Assembly (NCBI RefSeq): GCF_035046485.1
Contig: NC_085137.1
Coordinates: 41,099,155-41,163,154, forward strand
Reading direction: 5' to 3'
Length of the DNA stretch: 64,000 nucleotides
DNA from: Aedes albopictus
Taxonomy: Eukaryota; Arthropoda; Insecta; Diptera; Culicidae
The position numbers and the translations under genes are program-made. Positions 1 to 11,650 of this stretch are shown piece after piece. The notes under the pieces are model-generated. The model saw nothing but the letters and a program-made list of their open reading frames with translations, ran no database searches and was not told the origin of the DNA. How positions within the stretch are numbered: position 1 is the stretch's first letter; every line of letters begins with the position of its first letter.

Positions 1-402
1 GGCGGCGGCCGTGGAGCACAACGGAAAGGAAAATTTATTTGCTTATCCGCGTGGAGAACCGCTTTTCCGCAATGCAACACAATCGACCAGGTAGACTCAC
101 AGACGACGCTACGCGACGGTCCGTACCACCGCAATATGAACATATATTATCATCAAAAGGCGAGTCAGTCAGTCAGTCACTCAGTCAGTTGGATTTTCCG
201 CACTCCCATGACCCATGCATGGGGTAAAGTGATGTTACACGTTCGCGAGAGGATCCGGGTGGAGCTCGGAAGTGCTGCTTCCGAATTGCTGAATGTACAT
301 ACAACACTATATTTCATTGGAAATGAGGGAAGAAATGTTAGTTAGATACTGATACAGATTGATGCAAAAGGCTGAAGAATCCTCTGCATCTCAAGACAAG
401 CT
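1..402. other. unassigned sequence
   Basis: No gene or recognised repeat. A short CAGT-type microsatellite (repeated cagt/cact units) lies at about 164-190. Composition is slightly more GC-rich than the window average. Confidence 0.4.
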
Positions 403-675
403 CTTTTTTATTCTTCAATCACTTAACCTAATTTACCTGTTTTGTCCACTAGGGCACTGCGTGAGCGATTCCAATTGGCGGCTGCACTACATTTTGTACA
501 GCGCCTAAATGTATTCTATTATTATTCTACTATATCGAACTGGTTGCCTTTGCGCTGCTGTCATTTTTCTACCCTGTCCATGATAGAATGATGAGCACGA
601 GGATGTTGATGTGTGGCTCTTGTTCCTTTTCCAGTCCGATTGGGGGTCCATAATGAGTTTCCGTTAGCCGATACA
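403..675 (-). mobile_element. SINE family A, 5'-truncated copy
   Basis: This stretch matches 31190-31460 base for base over most of its length, including the block about gcactgcgtgagcgattc and the block ending in gattgggggtccat. The longer copy carries a tRNA-like head on its right side, so both are SINEs on the minus strand with an A-rich tail at the left edge. Here the tRNA head is missing and the copy stops near 675. It is non-coding. Confidence 0.75.
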
Positions 676-1850
676 TTTTTTCATAATTTCGTAATTTTAT
701 TTTGCTCAAGATACTGGATGCAAAAGATTCTTGGTTTTTAACTAACATTCCTTCATATATTCTATCAACATCACTGCATCGATAAATTTGTAGGAACACA
801 GAATTAGACTTTCTCTCTTTCCAATCTATTCGTTGATTGTTTTGACCCATTTCCATTGCCAAGTGGGCAGCACCGTGTTATAGGAGTTCCGACTGTAGTT
901 GTGGAAACCTCGAGGAAAAAAGTGAAAATACTAACTCAACCACTTGATCCTAACCTGGTAATAAACGCTCGTAGCTTAGCAAAAGTGCAGCAGTGCTGCT
1001 TAACTCCCACCCTTGGAAACCGTGGCAGCTCTGGTTGCAGTTGCAGGGCTGGGTGGGTATCAGCGCAGTAGGTACCTCCACTCCACACTCTTTCGCTTTT
1101 CATTAAGCATATTAATGAACCGTGCCAACTGATGAAATATCGTGTGCACTGGTAAATGGCGTTTGTGGTGTGTTGTTTTTCGCATTAATCCCACTTACCT
1201 CCGCATCATCAACAACAAACAACGGTTCGAGTAGGTCTCTAGTAGGCAATGTACCAAGTGTCTACGGATGGGCAGATTTTATGTTTATACACACTAGATA
1301 CTTGCAATGCTACGCAACATCGAATCGGTGGTGTGTGGTTATGCTTCTTGTTTTTTTTCCTCTGGCACGGTTCAACAGTTAGTCGTCCGATGCATGGAGA
1401 CGAGGGTAGCAGGGCTTTAGTTGAAAATAGTTTAGTTACGCGTCGTCGCGGCTTTTGTTATGCCCGTGCACCCATGACCGATTGTGGCTCTGGTTGAGCG
1501 AAACTTGCGTAATCTCATTATCTCCCGCACCAACTTTTACCTGCACAAGGTGATGCGATGTGCGAAGAGTGTCGGGGAGGTCTTGTACTCCACTTTGATG
1601 CAAACGTGAACTTACTGGTTCATCGAGTGCATTTGATTCGGTTGTTTATAGTAAATTGGAAGTTGGGTTTATATAGGTAACGAGGCAGGGTTATGAAATT
1701 AATCACGGAAACTTTGTTTTTCTTGTACACTAAGAAGCAAAAACTGGTTGTTTTTGTGATCACAGACAACCGAATTTATCACAACTTCTAATCATTTTTT
1801 TTTATCTTCAATCGGGAAATATATACCAAGATAAATATACCAATTATATA
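676..1850. other. unassigned sequence
   Basis: No recognisable coding exon, RNA gene or repeat. Open frames between 856 and 1497 are short, overlap in different frames and have no recognisable domain. Confidence 0.4.
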
Positions 1851-2432
1851 AACACTGAAAGGTGGAAGAAGGACTAAGACAAACAAGAAAGTTGAACTCT
1901 CCAGGATGAACTCAGAGAAGATGAACTAGTTGGAAAATTGAAAAAATGGGTTGAGAATTTTGGAACCGCTGATGGAATGATAAGTCAAAAATCAATGGTG
2001 GCTCCTTAGAGGAAAGCTACTAGGATTACTGAACCACAAGTGGTTCGATGCACTTCACAAATCAATGGACGAAATCGTCACACGTTTTAAGCCAACATTC
2101 TACTGCACGGTCCAATCCTCGACCACGTGTTTCAACATGGTGGCTCCAAAGAGGAAAACTACTACGATTACTGAACCAATTGTGGCTTTCGATTCACTTT
2201 AATACAAATCCAAATGAACAAAACGTCACACGATTTAAGCCAACGCTCTGCTCAAAGATTTTGTTGTTGAAGCAGCAGAAAATCTTGCAAGAACTCGTTA
2301 GTTTTTTTACAGACTACTTCTTCTGAAATTTGTGGTATAACACATAAATTTATTACTGGTATAGGACGGCCACTCAAGTTAGTAAAATAAATTCTAGGTT
2401 AATTCTCCCCACATTTGTACCAATGATACACA
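1851..2432. repeat. direct repeat H, copy 1
   Basis: Two blocks recur in the same order and orientation after the palindromic element at 2435-3797. One begins cactgaaaggtggaagaagg (near 1855 and 3808). The other runs through tttcaacatggtggctccaa (near 2129 and 4393) to a shared tail rich in poly-T. The two copies abut the inserted element, so it sits at the junction of a direct duplication. Function unknown; open frames here are incidental. Confidence 0.7.
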
Positions 2433-2434
2433 TA

Positions 2435-3797
2435 CAGGGTGTTAGGTTCCTGAGTGCAAACTTTTTAAAGGGTGATAGAGGACCATTAATGGTGAAAAAA
2501 AATGTCTTAAGCATATGGTCAAATCTCAACCGTTACGTAGTTATTGTACTTTCCATGTTTTTGATTATTATTACCTTAACTGGCCTTAACTTTAAAATGG
2601 TCAAACTTACCGCACTTTTTTTATCCTTTTTCGAAAGATTATTAATTTTCTATCAAATGACATCTTTGAATCGACTGGTTTAGTTAAATAACTAAGTTTT
2701 CTAGAGCAATCTAGCTCAAAAGTAGTGTTTTTAATTTGTTTTTGTCAACTATCTTTTAAAACTGCGTAATAAATTAAAATTCTCTCTTAGGCAAAGTTGT
2801 GGCCCTCGTTTTACTCTACAATTCGTTCTTTAACACCAAACTTCTACCTCTTATCGTTTTCTTGCAATTTCGATTTGCTCCAGCGGCACAGTGCGCAACA
2901 AAGTGCTAACTTGTACAGTTGCAAATTTATGATCTGAAGTACGATGTTTAAATCGAAATTGCTAGAAAACGATAAGAGATAGAAGTTTGGTGTCAAAGAA
3001 AGAATTGTAGAGTAGAACAGGGGCCACAACTTTGCCTAAGAGAAATATTTAATTTATTTCGCGTTTTTTCAAAGATAATTAACAAAAACAAAAGTAGTGT
3101 TTTTAAATTTTGAGCTATTTTGCTCTAGAAAACTTAGTTATCTAACTAAACCAATCAATTCTAAGATGTCATTTGATAGAAAATTAAATAATCTAAGGGT
3201 AAAAAAAAACTGCGATAAGTTTGTTCATTTTTAAGTTATAGCAAGTTAAGGCAATAATAGTACAAAACATGGAAAGTTCAATAACTACGTATAGGTTGAG
3301 ATTTGACCATACCCGAGCAGGAACAAATAACTAACACATAACTACATCATACCAACATCAGGTATCATACCAAGACGAGGTATTGGTCGGTTACCCAGGT
3401 ATTGAAAATAACTTATTTTGGTATTTTCTAGGTATTTATAAAATACCTCGACGAGTTATTGGTTTGGTGTTGAGGACTGCTTGAGGTATTATTCAATTAT
3501 GAAAATATCACTATTTCTATGGAAAAATCGCCTGTTATTATTTAGGTATTGCCATACCTGAAGTCATTGTTCACGTGTTATGCACAGAATACACACAAGT
3601 TATTATTTTAGGTATTTTACCTCTTAGCAGGGCTACTTAATACCTCATTCAGGTTGTAGGTATTCGGTTTTCCATACCTGAGTTAGTTATTCTTTAGATA
3701 TTTTCTCCTGCTCGGGTATGCGTAGAACAGTTTTTCTCACCATTTATGGTTCTCTATCACCTTTTAAAAAGTTTGCACTCATGAACCTAACACCCTG
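2435..3797. mobile_element. palindromic TA-target element E1 (dimeric fold-back)
   Basis: The ends are CAGGGTGTTAGGTTC and its inverse, flanked by TA on both sides (2433-2434, 3798-3799). Inversion continues inward for about 450 bp: the left arm runs to about 2882 and the right arm starts at about 2942, with a spacer of about 60 bp. It is therefore close to an inverted dimer of one arm. A single right arm without the partner is present at 19240-19669. The right arm here is split by a nested MITE (3312-3716). No transposase frame is visible, so it is non-autonomous. Confidence 0.85.
3312..3716. mobile_element. MITE with CCCGAGCAGGA ends, nested in E1
   Basis: Terminal inverted repeat CCCGAGCAGGA / TCCTGCTCGGG, flanked by TA at 3310-3311 and 3717-3718. 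The body is filled with repeats of ggtatt and its inverse. The empty site (gaccatatgcg) is preserved in the E1 copy at 19590-19605 and in inverted form in the left arm of the host element near 2515, which fixes the borders precisely. It shares its terminal motif with the MITEs at 10803-11452 and 20464-20950. Confidence 0.88.
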
Positions 3798-3799
3798 TA

Positions 3800-4680
3800 T
3801 AAACCACTGAAAGGTGGAAGAAGGACTAAGACAAATAAGAAAGTTGTACTCTCAAGGATGAACCAAGAGAAGCTTAACTAGTTGGAAACTCGTTTCCAAC
3901 TCAAATAATGGTGGTGGCCATGTCCGTACAGTCAATTGGAATGTGAATTGGAACATTAGTTGTATGAGCAGTCATAACTACTAAAAACCAAGGAATCCTA
4001 TAAATCATCTTTCAATCTTCAATTGTAGATTCCTAAGAAAATTTTGTCATTAACTTTTCTACACAATTATACGTGGGACTACGCATAACTCACGAACGAA
4101 ACTTCCGATTCGAGTTGATATTACTGACAAAAGAAAAAATGTACACTATTTTTGTATAATCGTTCCATTTGCAGTATCTTTGAAAAAGATCTATCAGTTT
4201 GTAAGGTTGAGCCAAGCTCTTGGCGACTTTTCTAGTACTGTTCTTTGCCTTTGACACATTCGTCTGATATAAATCCTAGTGCCCGTCGGATGCCTATGAT
4301 ATCGGGTTATATATGTTGAAACATGGTCGAGGATTGGATCATTTCCTTCTATGTGACCTTACATAGAAGGAAATGATCCAATCCTCGACCATGTTTCAAC
4401 ATGGTGGCTCCAAAGAGGAAACTACTACGATTTCTTTTAATAACAAATCCAAATGAACAAAACGTCACACGATTTAAGCCAACGCTCTGTTCAAAGATTT
4501 TGTTGTTGAAACAGCAGAATATTTTGCAGGAACTCGTTAGTTTTTTTTTTTTTGAGGACGCATTTGAGAAACTTGAACTACTTCTTCTGAAATTTGTGGT
4601 ATAACACGTAAAATAATTGCTGGTACAGGACTCAAGGTAGTAAAATATATTCCAGGTTATTTCTCAGTTTTACTTGTTTT
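3800..4680. repeat. direct repeat H, copy 2
   Basis: Second copy of the repeat at 1851-2432. It contains about 450 bp of extra sequence (about 3900-4350) not seen in copy 1, and the perfect hairpin at 4313-4402 sits exactly where homology to copy 1 resumes. Confidence 0.65.
4313..4402. repeat. perfect 42-bp inverted repeat, 6-base loop
   Basis: Bases 4313-4354 are the exact reverse complement of 4361-4402, separated by gacctt. Only the right arm has a counterpart in repeat H copy 1 (near 2106-2140), so the left arm appears to be an inverted copy of about 42 bases made at this spot. A transcript would fold into a long perfect stem. Confidence 0.9.
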
Positions 4681-5439
4681 TAACATCTTTTCCCGGTATA
4701 ATAGAAACAGAGTTTAAAATTTTCATTTTCAATGAGTGAAATTCAACGTGAATTTTGAAAAATCTCAACTGAGGGATCAAAATAAAATTCATTTTGGTGA
4801 ATGAATTTTCTCACTTATTCATCCATTTTTCTGTCACTGACAATTTTCACTGAGACTAGACCGTAACTTCCGATTATTCTTCCAATCACCTCAAAACTTG
4901 TGTATAGCAGTTAATTAGAAGGTGCCAGCCCCTTTTCGCTTTTTATGGTTGGAGCGGACCCGGTGTGATGGTTAAGGACAAACGTCTTGAAATCCCGCTT
5001 CAGCACTTCAGATGCACAAATCTCAAGAAGTAAGCTTTAAACAACAGTGCATTTTATTATTCTGTTCTTGCTCACTTGTAATAAGCTTAAAATAAGAAGC
5101 TCAGGTGCGCTGGTTTTGTTTACGAAGAGATTTGTGCTTTCGGAATCGTGAGTAGGTGCCAAAGTCGGCCATTGTGGCGGTCATTTTGGGATTCCAACAA
5201 GTCTGTTCTTAAAGCACGTAACTACGACGAGAATATCTACATCAAATCTCAAATCGAACAATACTTGCTGTCATAGATCGATGTGATTTTGATGTGTTAT
5301 TCAAAAATTTAAAGAATATCGCTCCAATAACTCAAAGTGATATGGTATCAGGTTTTGTTATTTTTGAAATATCTGAAAATTTCTACATAACAACAAATTT
5401 AGCTCTTCTGCACGAAATGGAAGGGATTTTTAAAGAAAG
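4681..5439. other. unassigned, with short SINE-head fragment
   Basis: At about 4950-4975 the + strand reads ggagcggacccggtgtgatg, the same as the tRNA-like head of the SINE at 10968-11150, and then diverges. Otherwise nothing is recognised. Confidence 0.45.
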
Positions 5440-7900
5440 TTTTCCACAGACTCCGTCGAAAAATTATCCTGGGATTCCTTTAGAAATATCCCTATAGATT
5501 TCGTCAGAAATTCTTTACGGAATTTGTTGAGAAAATCCTTCGGAAATGTCACCTTGGATTCCTCGAGAATTTTCTACAGGGATTCTTCCAGATTTTTTGT
5601 CAAAGAATTTTTATAAATGTTTCCAGTTGTATCTTCAGAAAGCCTTTCAGAGATTTCGTCAGACATTTATATTGGTATTTTTTCCTGAGGTTCAGAGATT
5701 TGCTTAGAAATCACTCTAGGAGCTACATTGGAAACTTGTACAGGAATGTGTCAATGAATTTCTTCAAGGATTCATAAGAAAACCAGCATGAATTTCTCCA
5801 GGGAATCTTTCATTATTGCTATCAGGCTTCAGGCGGGAATTTCTGCAGATATTCCTGAAGGAATGCATACTAAGTTTCCTTCCGAATTTTAAGGATTTTT
5901 TAGGATACACAGCAAAAAAAATATTTAAAAGTTCTTCTTGGATTTTTTTTTTTTCAGACATTCCTCTATTTTTTATTCCTATGCAGACTTCTTTGGGTTC
6001 CTTCAAGAATCCTTTCAGTAGTTCGTTTAGGAATTAAATTAAACTCCTAAAAGTTTTTTTTTTTTAAATTGTTTTGGCGGTTCTATCAGATATATCTCGT
6101 AGGATTCTTACAGAGATTTCTGCAAGAGAGATTTATGCAGGAGGGGTTTTTCCTCAAATTACACAAAACAATAATGGAACATTTCTTTAAAGAATTTCTG
6201 AAGAAATTCTAAAGAAATTAATGAAGGATCATCTGAAGAATGTCCTGTGAAAATACTGTTTATACCTGTTGAGATTCCAAGAAAAAGCAATTTTGAAAAA
6301 AATCTGAATTCTAAAAAAAAAAATTCTGAAAAAGATCCGTAGAGAAATTTAAAAAAAAATTCTTGAGAACGTCTACGGATATTCCTGCAGAAACTACCTA
6401 CAGGGGATAGACAAAATGATCGGGACAGGCAAAATTTTTATTTTTCAAAAAATGTCCAATTAGCTGTAACTTTTCGAAAAATGCATCAAATATTCTCAAA
6501 TTTTCACTGCAAGTTGATCAATTAGTTGTGTATCAGTGGCCAAAATTTGGAAAAGATCGGGCTATTCTGCACGAAGTTAAAAGCATTTTAGAAAAAAGTC
6601 GTTTTATCCGATAGTCAACTTTGAGCTGTAATATCTCCGGATTCAATGAACCGTATGCAAAGAAATTTTGTCCATTTATGACTTATATAATGAGCTCTGA
6701 AAAACGTTTGACTCGACTTCAAATTAATCACAAGAGAAAAAGTTATAGCGATTTCATTAATTTTATGATTTTTTGGTCTATTTTTAATATGCATCCCATT
6801 ACTTTTTCAATGAATTGCCGCCTATGATGTTACTTTCTTTCAAAACATATATGTATTCAAGACAATTTGAGGAAATTTTAATGAACTATAATTAGCATCT
6901 TGAATTTTGAAACGATGTTGGAATTTAAGAAAATTTGGTGTTTTATTTGAAAAATAATCTCTTCGTTATTATTTTCTTCAGTGTTAAGAATTTTAAGTTA
7001 AGTCAAAAGTTTTTCAAAGCTTATTATATAAGTCATAAATGGTCAAAATTTCATTGCATTCGGTTAATTGAATCCGGAGATATAACAGCTCAAAATTGGC
7101 TATCGGATAATTTGTTTTTTTTTTAGAATCTTTATAACTTCGTGCAGAATAGTCCGATCTTTTCCAAATTTTGTCCACTGATACACAACTAGTTGATCAA
7201 CTTACAGTGAAAACTTGAGAATGTTTCATGCACTTTTTAAAAAATTAACGGCTATTTGAAAGTTTTTTTGAGAAGGGAAGATTTTGCCTGTCCCGATCAT
7301 TTTGTCTATCCCTGTATAAAGGTACTGGCAGAGATCTTGAAGAAACTCCTCAACGAAAATCTGAGGGATTCCTGAAGGATTTCTTCAAAGAATCTATGAG
7401 AAATTTCCGAAAGAAATCTTGCAGAAACAAAAATACTTAGAGCGATTTTTTAGAGTCCCAATGAAAAAATGATTATTTTAAGAAATATTTCAAATAATGC
7501 CTGGAAGAACTGCGAAACCTGAAGAAAAGTCTGAAAAAATCCGAAGCAATCCCTGGCTTCGGAATACCTAGCGGAATTTCTGGGAAACTTGTAGAATTTG
7601 TAGCAGTTTCTGAAGTACTTTCTGGAGGAACTTCCAGAACAATATCTTGGGAGTTTTGAAGAGTCATTTTCAAATAAATGCCGGCGAGAATCCCCGAATG
7701 TAAGGAGTACCCCCATTGGAGAAATTCTATCAATAATTAAAACTTAAATTTGTAGTGGAAAACTCTAGAGGAACTTCTGAGAGAATTTCCGAATTTCCTA
7801 GAAGATTTTCTTGAAAAATTTCTAGCAAAACTCTTGGAGAAATGCTAAAGAAAAATTCCTGGTAAAAAAAATTAAATCATATTCCTGGAGGGACTAGCAA
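5440..7900. repeat. degenerate fold-back array 1
   Basis: Imperfect short units with a roughly 12-bp rhythm. They read pyrimidine-rich (gatttcttcc-like) from 5440 to about 6150, then switch to purine-rich (gaagaaattc-like) from about 6180 to 6400 and again 7317-7900. The purine half is interrupted by the palindromic element at 6401-7314. Open frames crossing it on either strand reflect the 12-bp rhythm, not a protein. Confidence 0.65.
6401..7314. mobile_element. long-palindrome TA-target element P1
   Basis: Begins CAGGGGATAGACAAAATG and ends with the inverse, flanked by TA at 6399-6400 and 7315-7316. Inverted similarity runs inward for several hundred bases, including the block ccggattcaatgaacc and its inverse near 7068. 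It is a relative of the element at 21702-22624. No transposase frame is seen, so it is a non-autonomous fold-back element. Confidence 0.85.
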
Positions 7901-8053
7901 AAGTTTCTATTGCAATCTGTACAATATTTGATCGCATTTTTAAGCCTAAATCGTAATGTATTTGACCAGTATTCCTCTGTAATGTTATTCATCGATTAAA
8001 ATTTGTTCTGAGTTTAGTAATGCTTATTTTTCTCATTTCTTTTTTCTTTACAG

Positions 8054-8099
8054 GTACGTACATTTGAATTTACAAAAGGATGTATGCGATAAACTATTC
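8054..8099 (+). other. candidate recursive splice site / microexon 1
   Basis: A long pyrimidine tract ends ctttacag at 8053 and is followed at once by GTACGTAC, so a 3' and a 5' splice site are fused. A second donor, GTAAGT, begins at 8100, giving a 46-base microexon. A possible branch point (tagtaatg) lies upstream near 8015. The same arrangement, with the shared opening GTACGTAC then a TGAATT block, recurs at 51002-51046. Recursive splicing of long insect introns uses exactly such AG|GT fusions. The host gene is not visible; assignment is by motif only. Confidence 0.55.
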
Positions 8100-8165
8100 G
8101 TAAGTTTTTACAAGCTGGTCAAATTAATGTTTTTCATTTGTTATTGTAGGGTTCGAGTCATTGTA

Positions 8166-8290
8166 AGTCGAGTCAAGTACAAGACACTGAAGACGACCTT
8201 ACAGTTGAGGTCGAAATACGTATCTGTCAAAGGATGCAAATTCTTAGTGGAATTCAAAAGAACAGTACTTAACGCGATTTTCTTTTTATT
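8166..8290 (+). repeat. single-copy form of repeat S
   Basis: Starts agtcgagtcaagtacaagac and ends in a T-rich stretch. The same unit occurs twice, head to head, as the palindrome at 45948-46199. Homology covers about 125 bases. Nothing suggests protein coding. It serves as the comparison copy for the substitution pattern described for the palindrome. Confidence 0.8.
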
Positions 8291-9199
8291 TTTTATTTTT
8301 TTATTTATTGTAGGGTGTTTTTCAAAACACCCCACAACAACAAAATCTAATAATTTTGTCGTCATATTTGAGAAACGTTCATCGTTGGGAAAACAGTTGT
8401 TTTCCATTTTTAGTTGGAAGCCTTCGATTCCAGATAAGATAACTTTCGGTTTTATTCAAGGCTCATCTCAGATATCGTCAGGTTCAAATTACTCAGCCCA
8501 ACTTAAAATCGTTTTTGAGCGATTTAGACATTACAATGTGCACACGCCAACAATTTGCTGAGCTGTTGGGCATGAAATAATTGTATCCATCAAGTATGCG
8601 TACAAAGTATCAATTTGAAACAATTTTGTGCCAGTATCCTCCGAAAAAAAAGAGCCATACCATCTCTCAATCTCATCATCGACAGTAGCTCAACTCCAAA
8701 ACCTATAGCGCCGTAAAATGGTTTAATTGTTTCAATTGCAATTACCATACCCGCCCCTTCCTTCCTCTCAACCGAGGGCTACGCCTAAGCCGATGCTTGT
8801 GCAATCAAGGTCCAAGTACTTACCATCGCCAGCGCCGGCTCGTTGAGGAAAATTTATCTTCTCCGATCCATGGCGGATGCGCACGGAGCGGGAGCTTTTT
8901 GCGCCCATCAGACCACGCAATGTAAACATCAAAATCACCCCGAAAATAATTTCGTGGAACGTTAAGTCTCCCCCCAGAAAAGCAACGACCGTGTGCGGCA
9001 AACGGAATGCATAGTGGACCAGCAATGAGAACTGCCCGATGAAATTATGCTACTTAACTGATTAACTAGACACGGACTATAAATTATCAGCAAGAATCAG
9101 AAAGATAAAAAAAATTAAAAATAAATAAAATTGTATGTTATGCAATGGTCCCGCCCAAGAGTGGACGTGGACGCTGGAAAACGTCAGTCTGATTAAAAT
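8291..9199. other. unassigned sequence
   Basis: Contains a possible minus-strand exon (8824-9042, listed separately). Otherwise no repeat or RNA gene is recognised. Confidence 0.4.
8824..9042 (-). other. possible minus-strand exon, unidentified
   Basis: On the minus strand an open frame ends at a good donor (GGCGATG followed by GTAAGT, donor at 8823-8818). The peptide has a hydrophobic stretch (for example GVILMFTLRG) followed by a basic part, compatible with a membrane segment. The block is more GC-rich than its flanks. No family is recognised, the upstream acceptor is weak, and chance open frames of this size are common here. Confidence 0.15.
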
Positions 9200-9915
9200 T
9201 TACGGTCCATACAAATTCTTCCAAATTTTGTGGGGACGCAAGTCCACAAGGACTAGGGTGGGTCTAAGATAATAAAAATAAAAAAAAGCTTATTAGCTGA
9301 GCACTTGATACTGAAAAGGTTTCTAAGAGTAAACGACATGGGTTTATTTGTTCATAGAAAATCACAAAAAGTGGATCCAAAAGTAATATGCTGAACTTCA
9401 CTTGTTTTTTAAGTATTTTTTTTTTTGTAAATTGAATTTTATTTTATTTTTTTTACTAGTGCTTTAAGTCAATCAAGTTCAACCAAATAACTGAAATGCT
9501 GAACAGTTTATAGTGAAGTGTAGCCTACAAAGTTATAGTGTAGCCTGCGGTTTATACAAATTTTCAAAATTTTTTATCGACACAAGTCCACAAAAAGTAG
9601 GGATGAGTCTATGATAATCAAATTAAAAAAAAAAACACTTTACTTCTACTAGCTAACCACTCGATGCTGAAAGATTTCCAAGAGTAAACGAAATGGGGCT
9701 ATCTGTTCATAATAAAGCACAAATAGTTGATTCGAATGTAATTTGTTGGTCTTTCCTTTTTTTTCAAGTATTTTTTTTTTGTTTTTTCAAAGTAATATTG
9801 AAGTGTTTTTTTTTTATTTTTTTTACTAGTGCCTTAAGTCAAACAATTTCAACCAAATAACGGAAAAGCTGAACAATTTATAGCGAAGTGTCTAAGTCTG
9901 AGGTTACCATGGACT
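9200..9915. repeat. tandem duplication, two units of about 355-370 bp
   Basis: Unit 1 (about 9200-9553) and unit 2 (about 9554-9915) share, in order, gtccacaa, the block around agagtaaacga (9326 and 9681), the poly-T stretch and ttttactagtgc (9451 and 9821). They differ at many sites, so the duplication is old. Confidence 0.75.
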
Positions 9916-10710
9916 GTGCTAAACGACGTTTCTTTTTGACTTCTGTAGCGAATTTTAAAGTTCTAGCCCACGGTGCGCCACGGTAGGGAAAATAGCCAAA
10001 AAATAAAAATTAATTTCAAATAGCAACTCGTAGAGCCACACCAGTCCGCTAGCCAGTCAGTCATAGCTCATAAGAGGCTGTTCCGCGAGTCCGAGAGCCC
10101 ACGAGGTCGTTCGTAAGTAACAAACACCCCAAGCCAGAGAAAAAAAGCGGGAGACCGCAAGAAATTAGGCACCAAAAGATCGCTCAATAAACGAAAGGAA
10201 AACAATGCCGGATTGTTATGTTATGCGATGCGAGGCGTGTGTTTGCCTGTGAGTTGAGGGTTTACGTGCGTCTCTCGTTAGCATGGTGCGGGGGGTATGA
10301 GGAGAGGAGGCAACTGAGATCCATCAATAAGTGTAGGAAATTTAATGCGCTATACTTTTGATTGCGGTGCAATTTGGATGGATGGTTGATGGCGGGCTCT
10401 TTCTCTATGAATACTTATGCACTTGTCTGTTGGTTGAAAGCGGGAATTGTACCCGGAGAAGATGGGAAAATGCCCACTTTAATGCGGCCTTTTTTGTGGA
10501 TGCTCTCTCTCTCTGGGAGTTTTCGGATCATTACGAAGCGGAAGTGATGATTACCGAATTCATTATTTTTGTTAATTATTACGATCGTAAATCCGGGATC
10601 CGTATGACTCAAATGGCAAACGTATGGCTTTTCCGAAAGATTATGCTTCGGCTGGCTAACTACGAGTCCAGAATCCGGATTTTATTGTAGATTTGTGATG
10701 TATTTGGATA
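9916..10710. other. unassigned, partly GC-rich
   Basis: Includes a GC-richer patch at 10020-10140 with repeated TCAGTC (an initiator-like motif) followed by GTAAGT near 10110. This could be a non-coding first exon with its donor, but no downstream promoter element was found at the right spacing. A 110-codon frame at 10358-10690 has no recognisable domain. Confidence 0.25.
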
Positions 10711-10802
10711 TTAGTATAAAACGAGGTCACCAATACTTGTTTTACTAAAACTCCTCTTTTCGATTTCAAAATAATAACATGGATTGAGCTCACCAATGTG
10801 TA

Positions 10803-11452
10803 CCCGACTAGAAAAATATATCAAGTTTATAACACATTGTGTTATTATGTTATGAAATTTTTCTATAACTTATTTTGTTATAAACTAGATACAGGATGAT
10901 GTTAAAATAACTAAAACTATAACACAAAGTACACTGGTCTAATCAAAACACTAACCTATGTTGTTATTTTTTTTTATCTGTATTAACGAGATTTTTAGCC
11001 CTTGGCTAGTTCATCTCGGGACCCACGTTTTACTTCCCTTCCGAAGGAAGAACTCACATTTTGCGAGTTTGTCGGAAGTGGGATTCGATCCCAGGTCCTC
11101 GGCGTGATAATCAAGTGTTCTAACCATCACACCAGGTCCGCTCCACACCTTTTTTTTTTGTTATAATCAGATCAAAATTATAACACAATATGATATAAAA
11201 ATTAGTTTCAAGATAATTAGTTTCTATCATATTTTGATACAATTGTGTAAAATGATGTTCTGAATGTCAAAGATTCAGAACTAAATTATTTCACAATGAG
11301 TTATTGAACAACATCTATAACATAATATGATACAATTGAGTTATAATATTTTCAAACACTAATGATGTTAAACATGATTATATCACAATGAGTTATGCAT
11401 ATCGAGGTTTGTTATAATTATGTTATATTTTTGTTAGAATCTTCTAGTCAGG
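10803..11452. mobile_element. MITE with CCCGACTAGAA ends, nested
   Basis: Ends CCCGACTAGAA / TTCTAGTCAGG, flanked by TA (10801-10802, 11453-11454). The body is made of repeats related to ataacacattgtgttat in both orientations. The intact opposite arm of the host palindrome gives the empty site. It belongs with the CCCGA-ended MITEs at 3312-3716 and 20464-20950, whose bodies are unrelated. Confidence 0.87.
10968..11150 (-). mobile_element. Feilai-like tRNA-derived SINE
   Basis: Read on the minus strand it starts ggagcggacctggtgtgatg with A-box and B-box (gggatcgaatccc) promoter elements. It ends with a hairpin (10988-11017) and an A-rich tail. TTGTTAT occurs on both sides (10961-10967 and about 11159-11165) as a likely target duplication. 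It is inserted in the MITE at 10803-11452, making the innermost layer of a three-level nest. The head and tail resemble the Feilai family of Aedes aegypti; the name is from memory. Confidence 0.8.
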
Positions 11453-11650
11453 TATCTATCGTGGAGCCTTCCATCTCACTAACTTATTTTCTGTCTGGGT
11501 GACGGAGTGAATTTTTAAGTACTCACTAGTTAGTAAGATGGAAGTCTCAACGATAGATACATTTTGGTGAGCTCGATTCATGTTATTGTTTTAAAATGAA
11601 AAATATGGATTTTAGAAAAAATATGTATTGGTGAGCTCGTTTCATACTTA

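Larger units (their letters stand above)
10714..11647. mobile_element. palindromic MITE with TTA target duplication
   Basis: The outer arms are inverted copies: left begins GTATAAAACGAGGTCACC, right is the inverse with one change in the first six bases. TTA flanks both sides (10711-10713, 11648-11650). Arms meet around 11485-11530. The left arm is split by the MITE at 10803-11452. Removing that MITE restores the match to the right arm at tgtatctatcg. Confidence 0.85.

Noticed and set aside
10040..10115. Promoter with first exon
   Set aside because: Initiator-like TCAGTC and a donor are present but no downstream element or TATA box at proper spacing, so only mentioned as a weak possibility.
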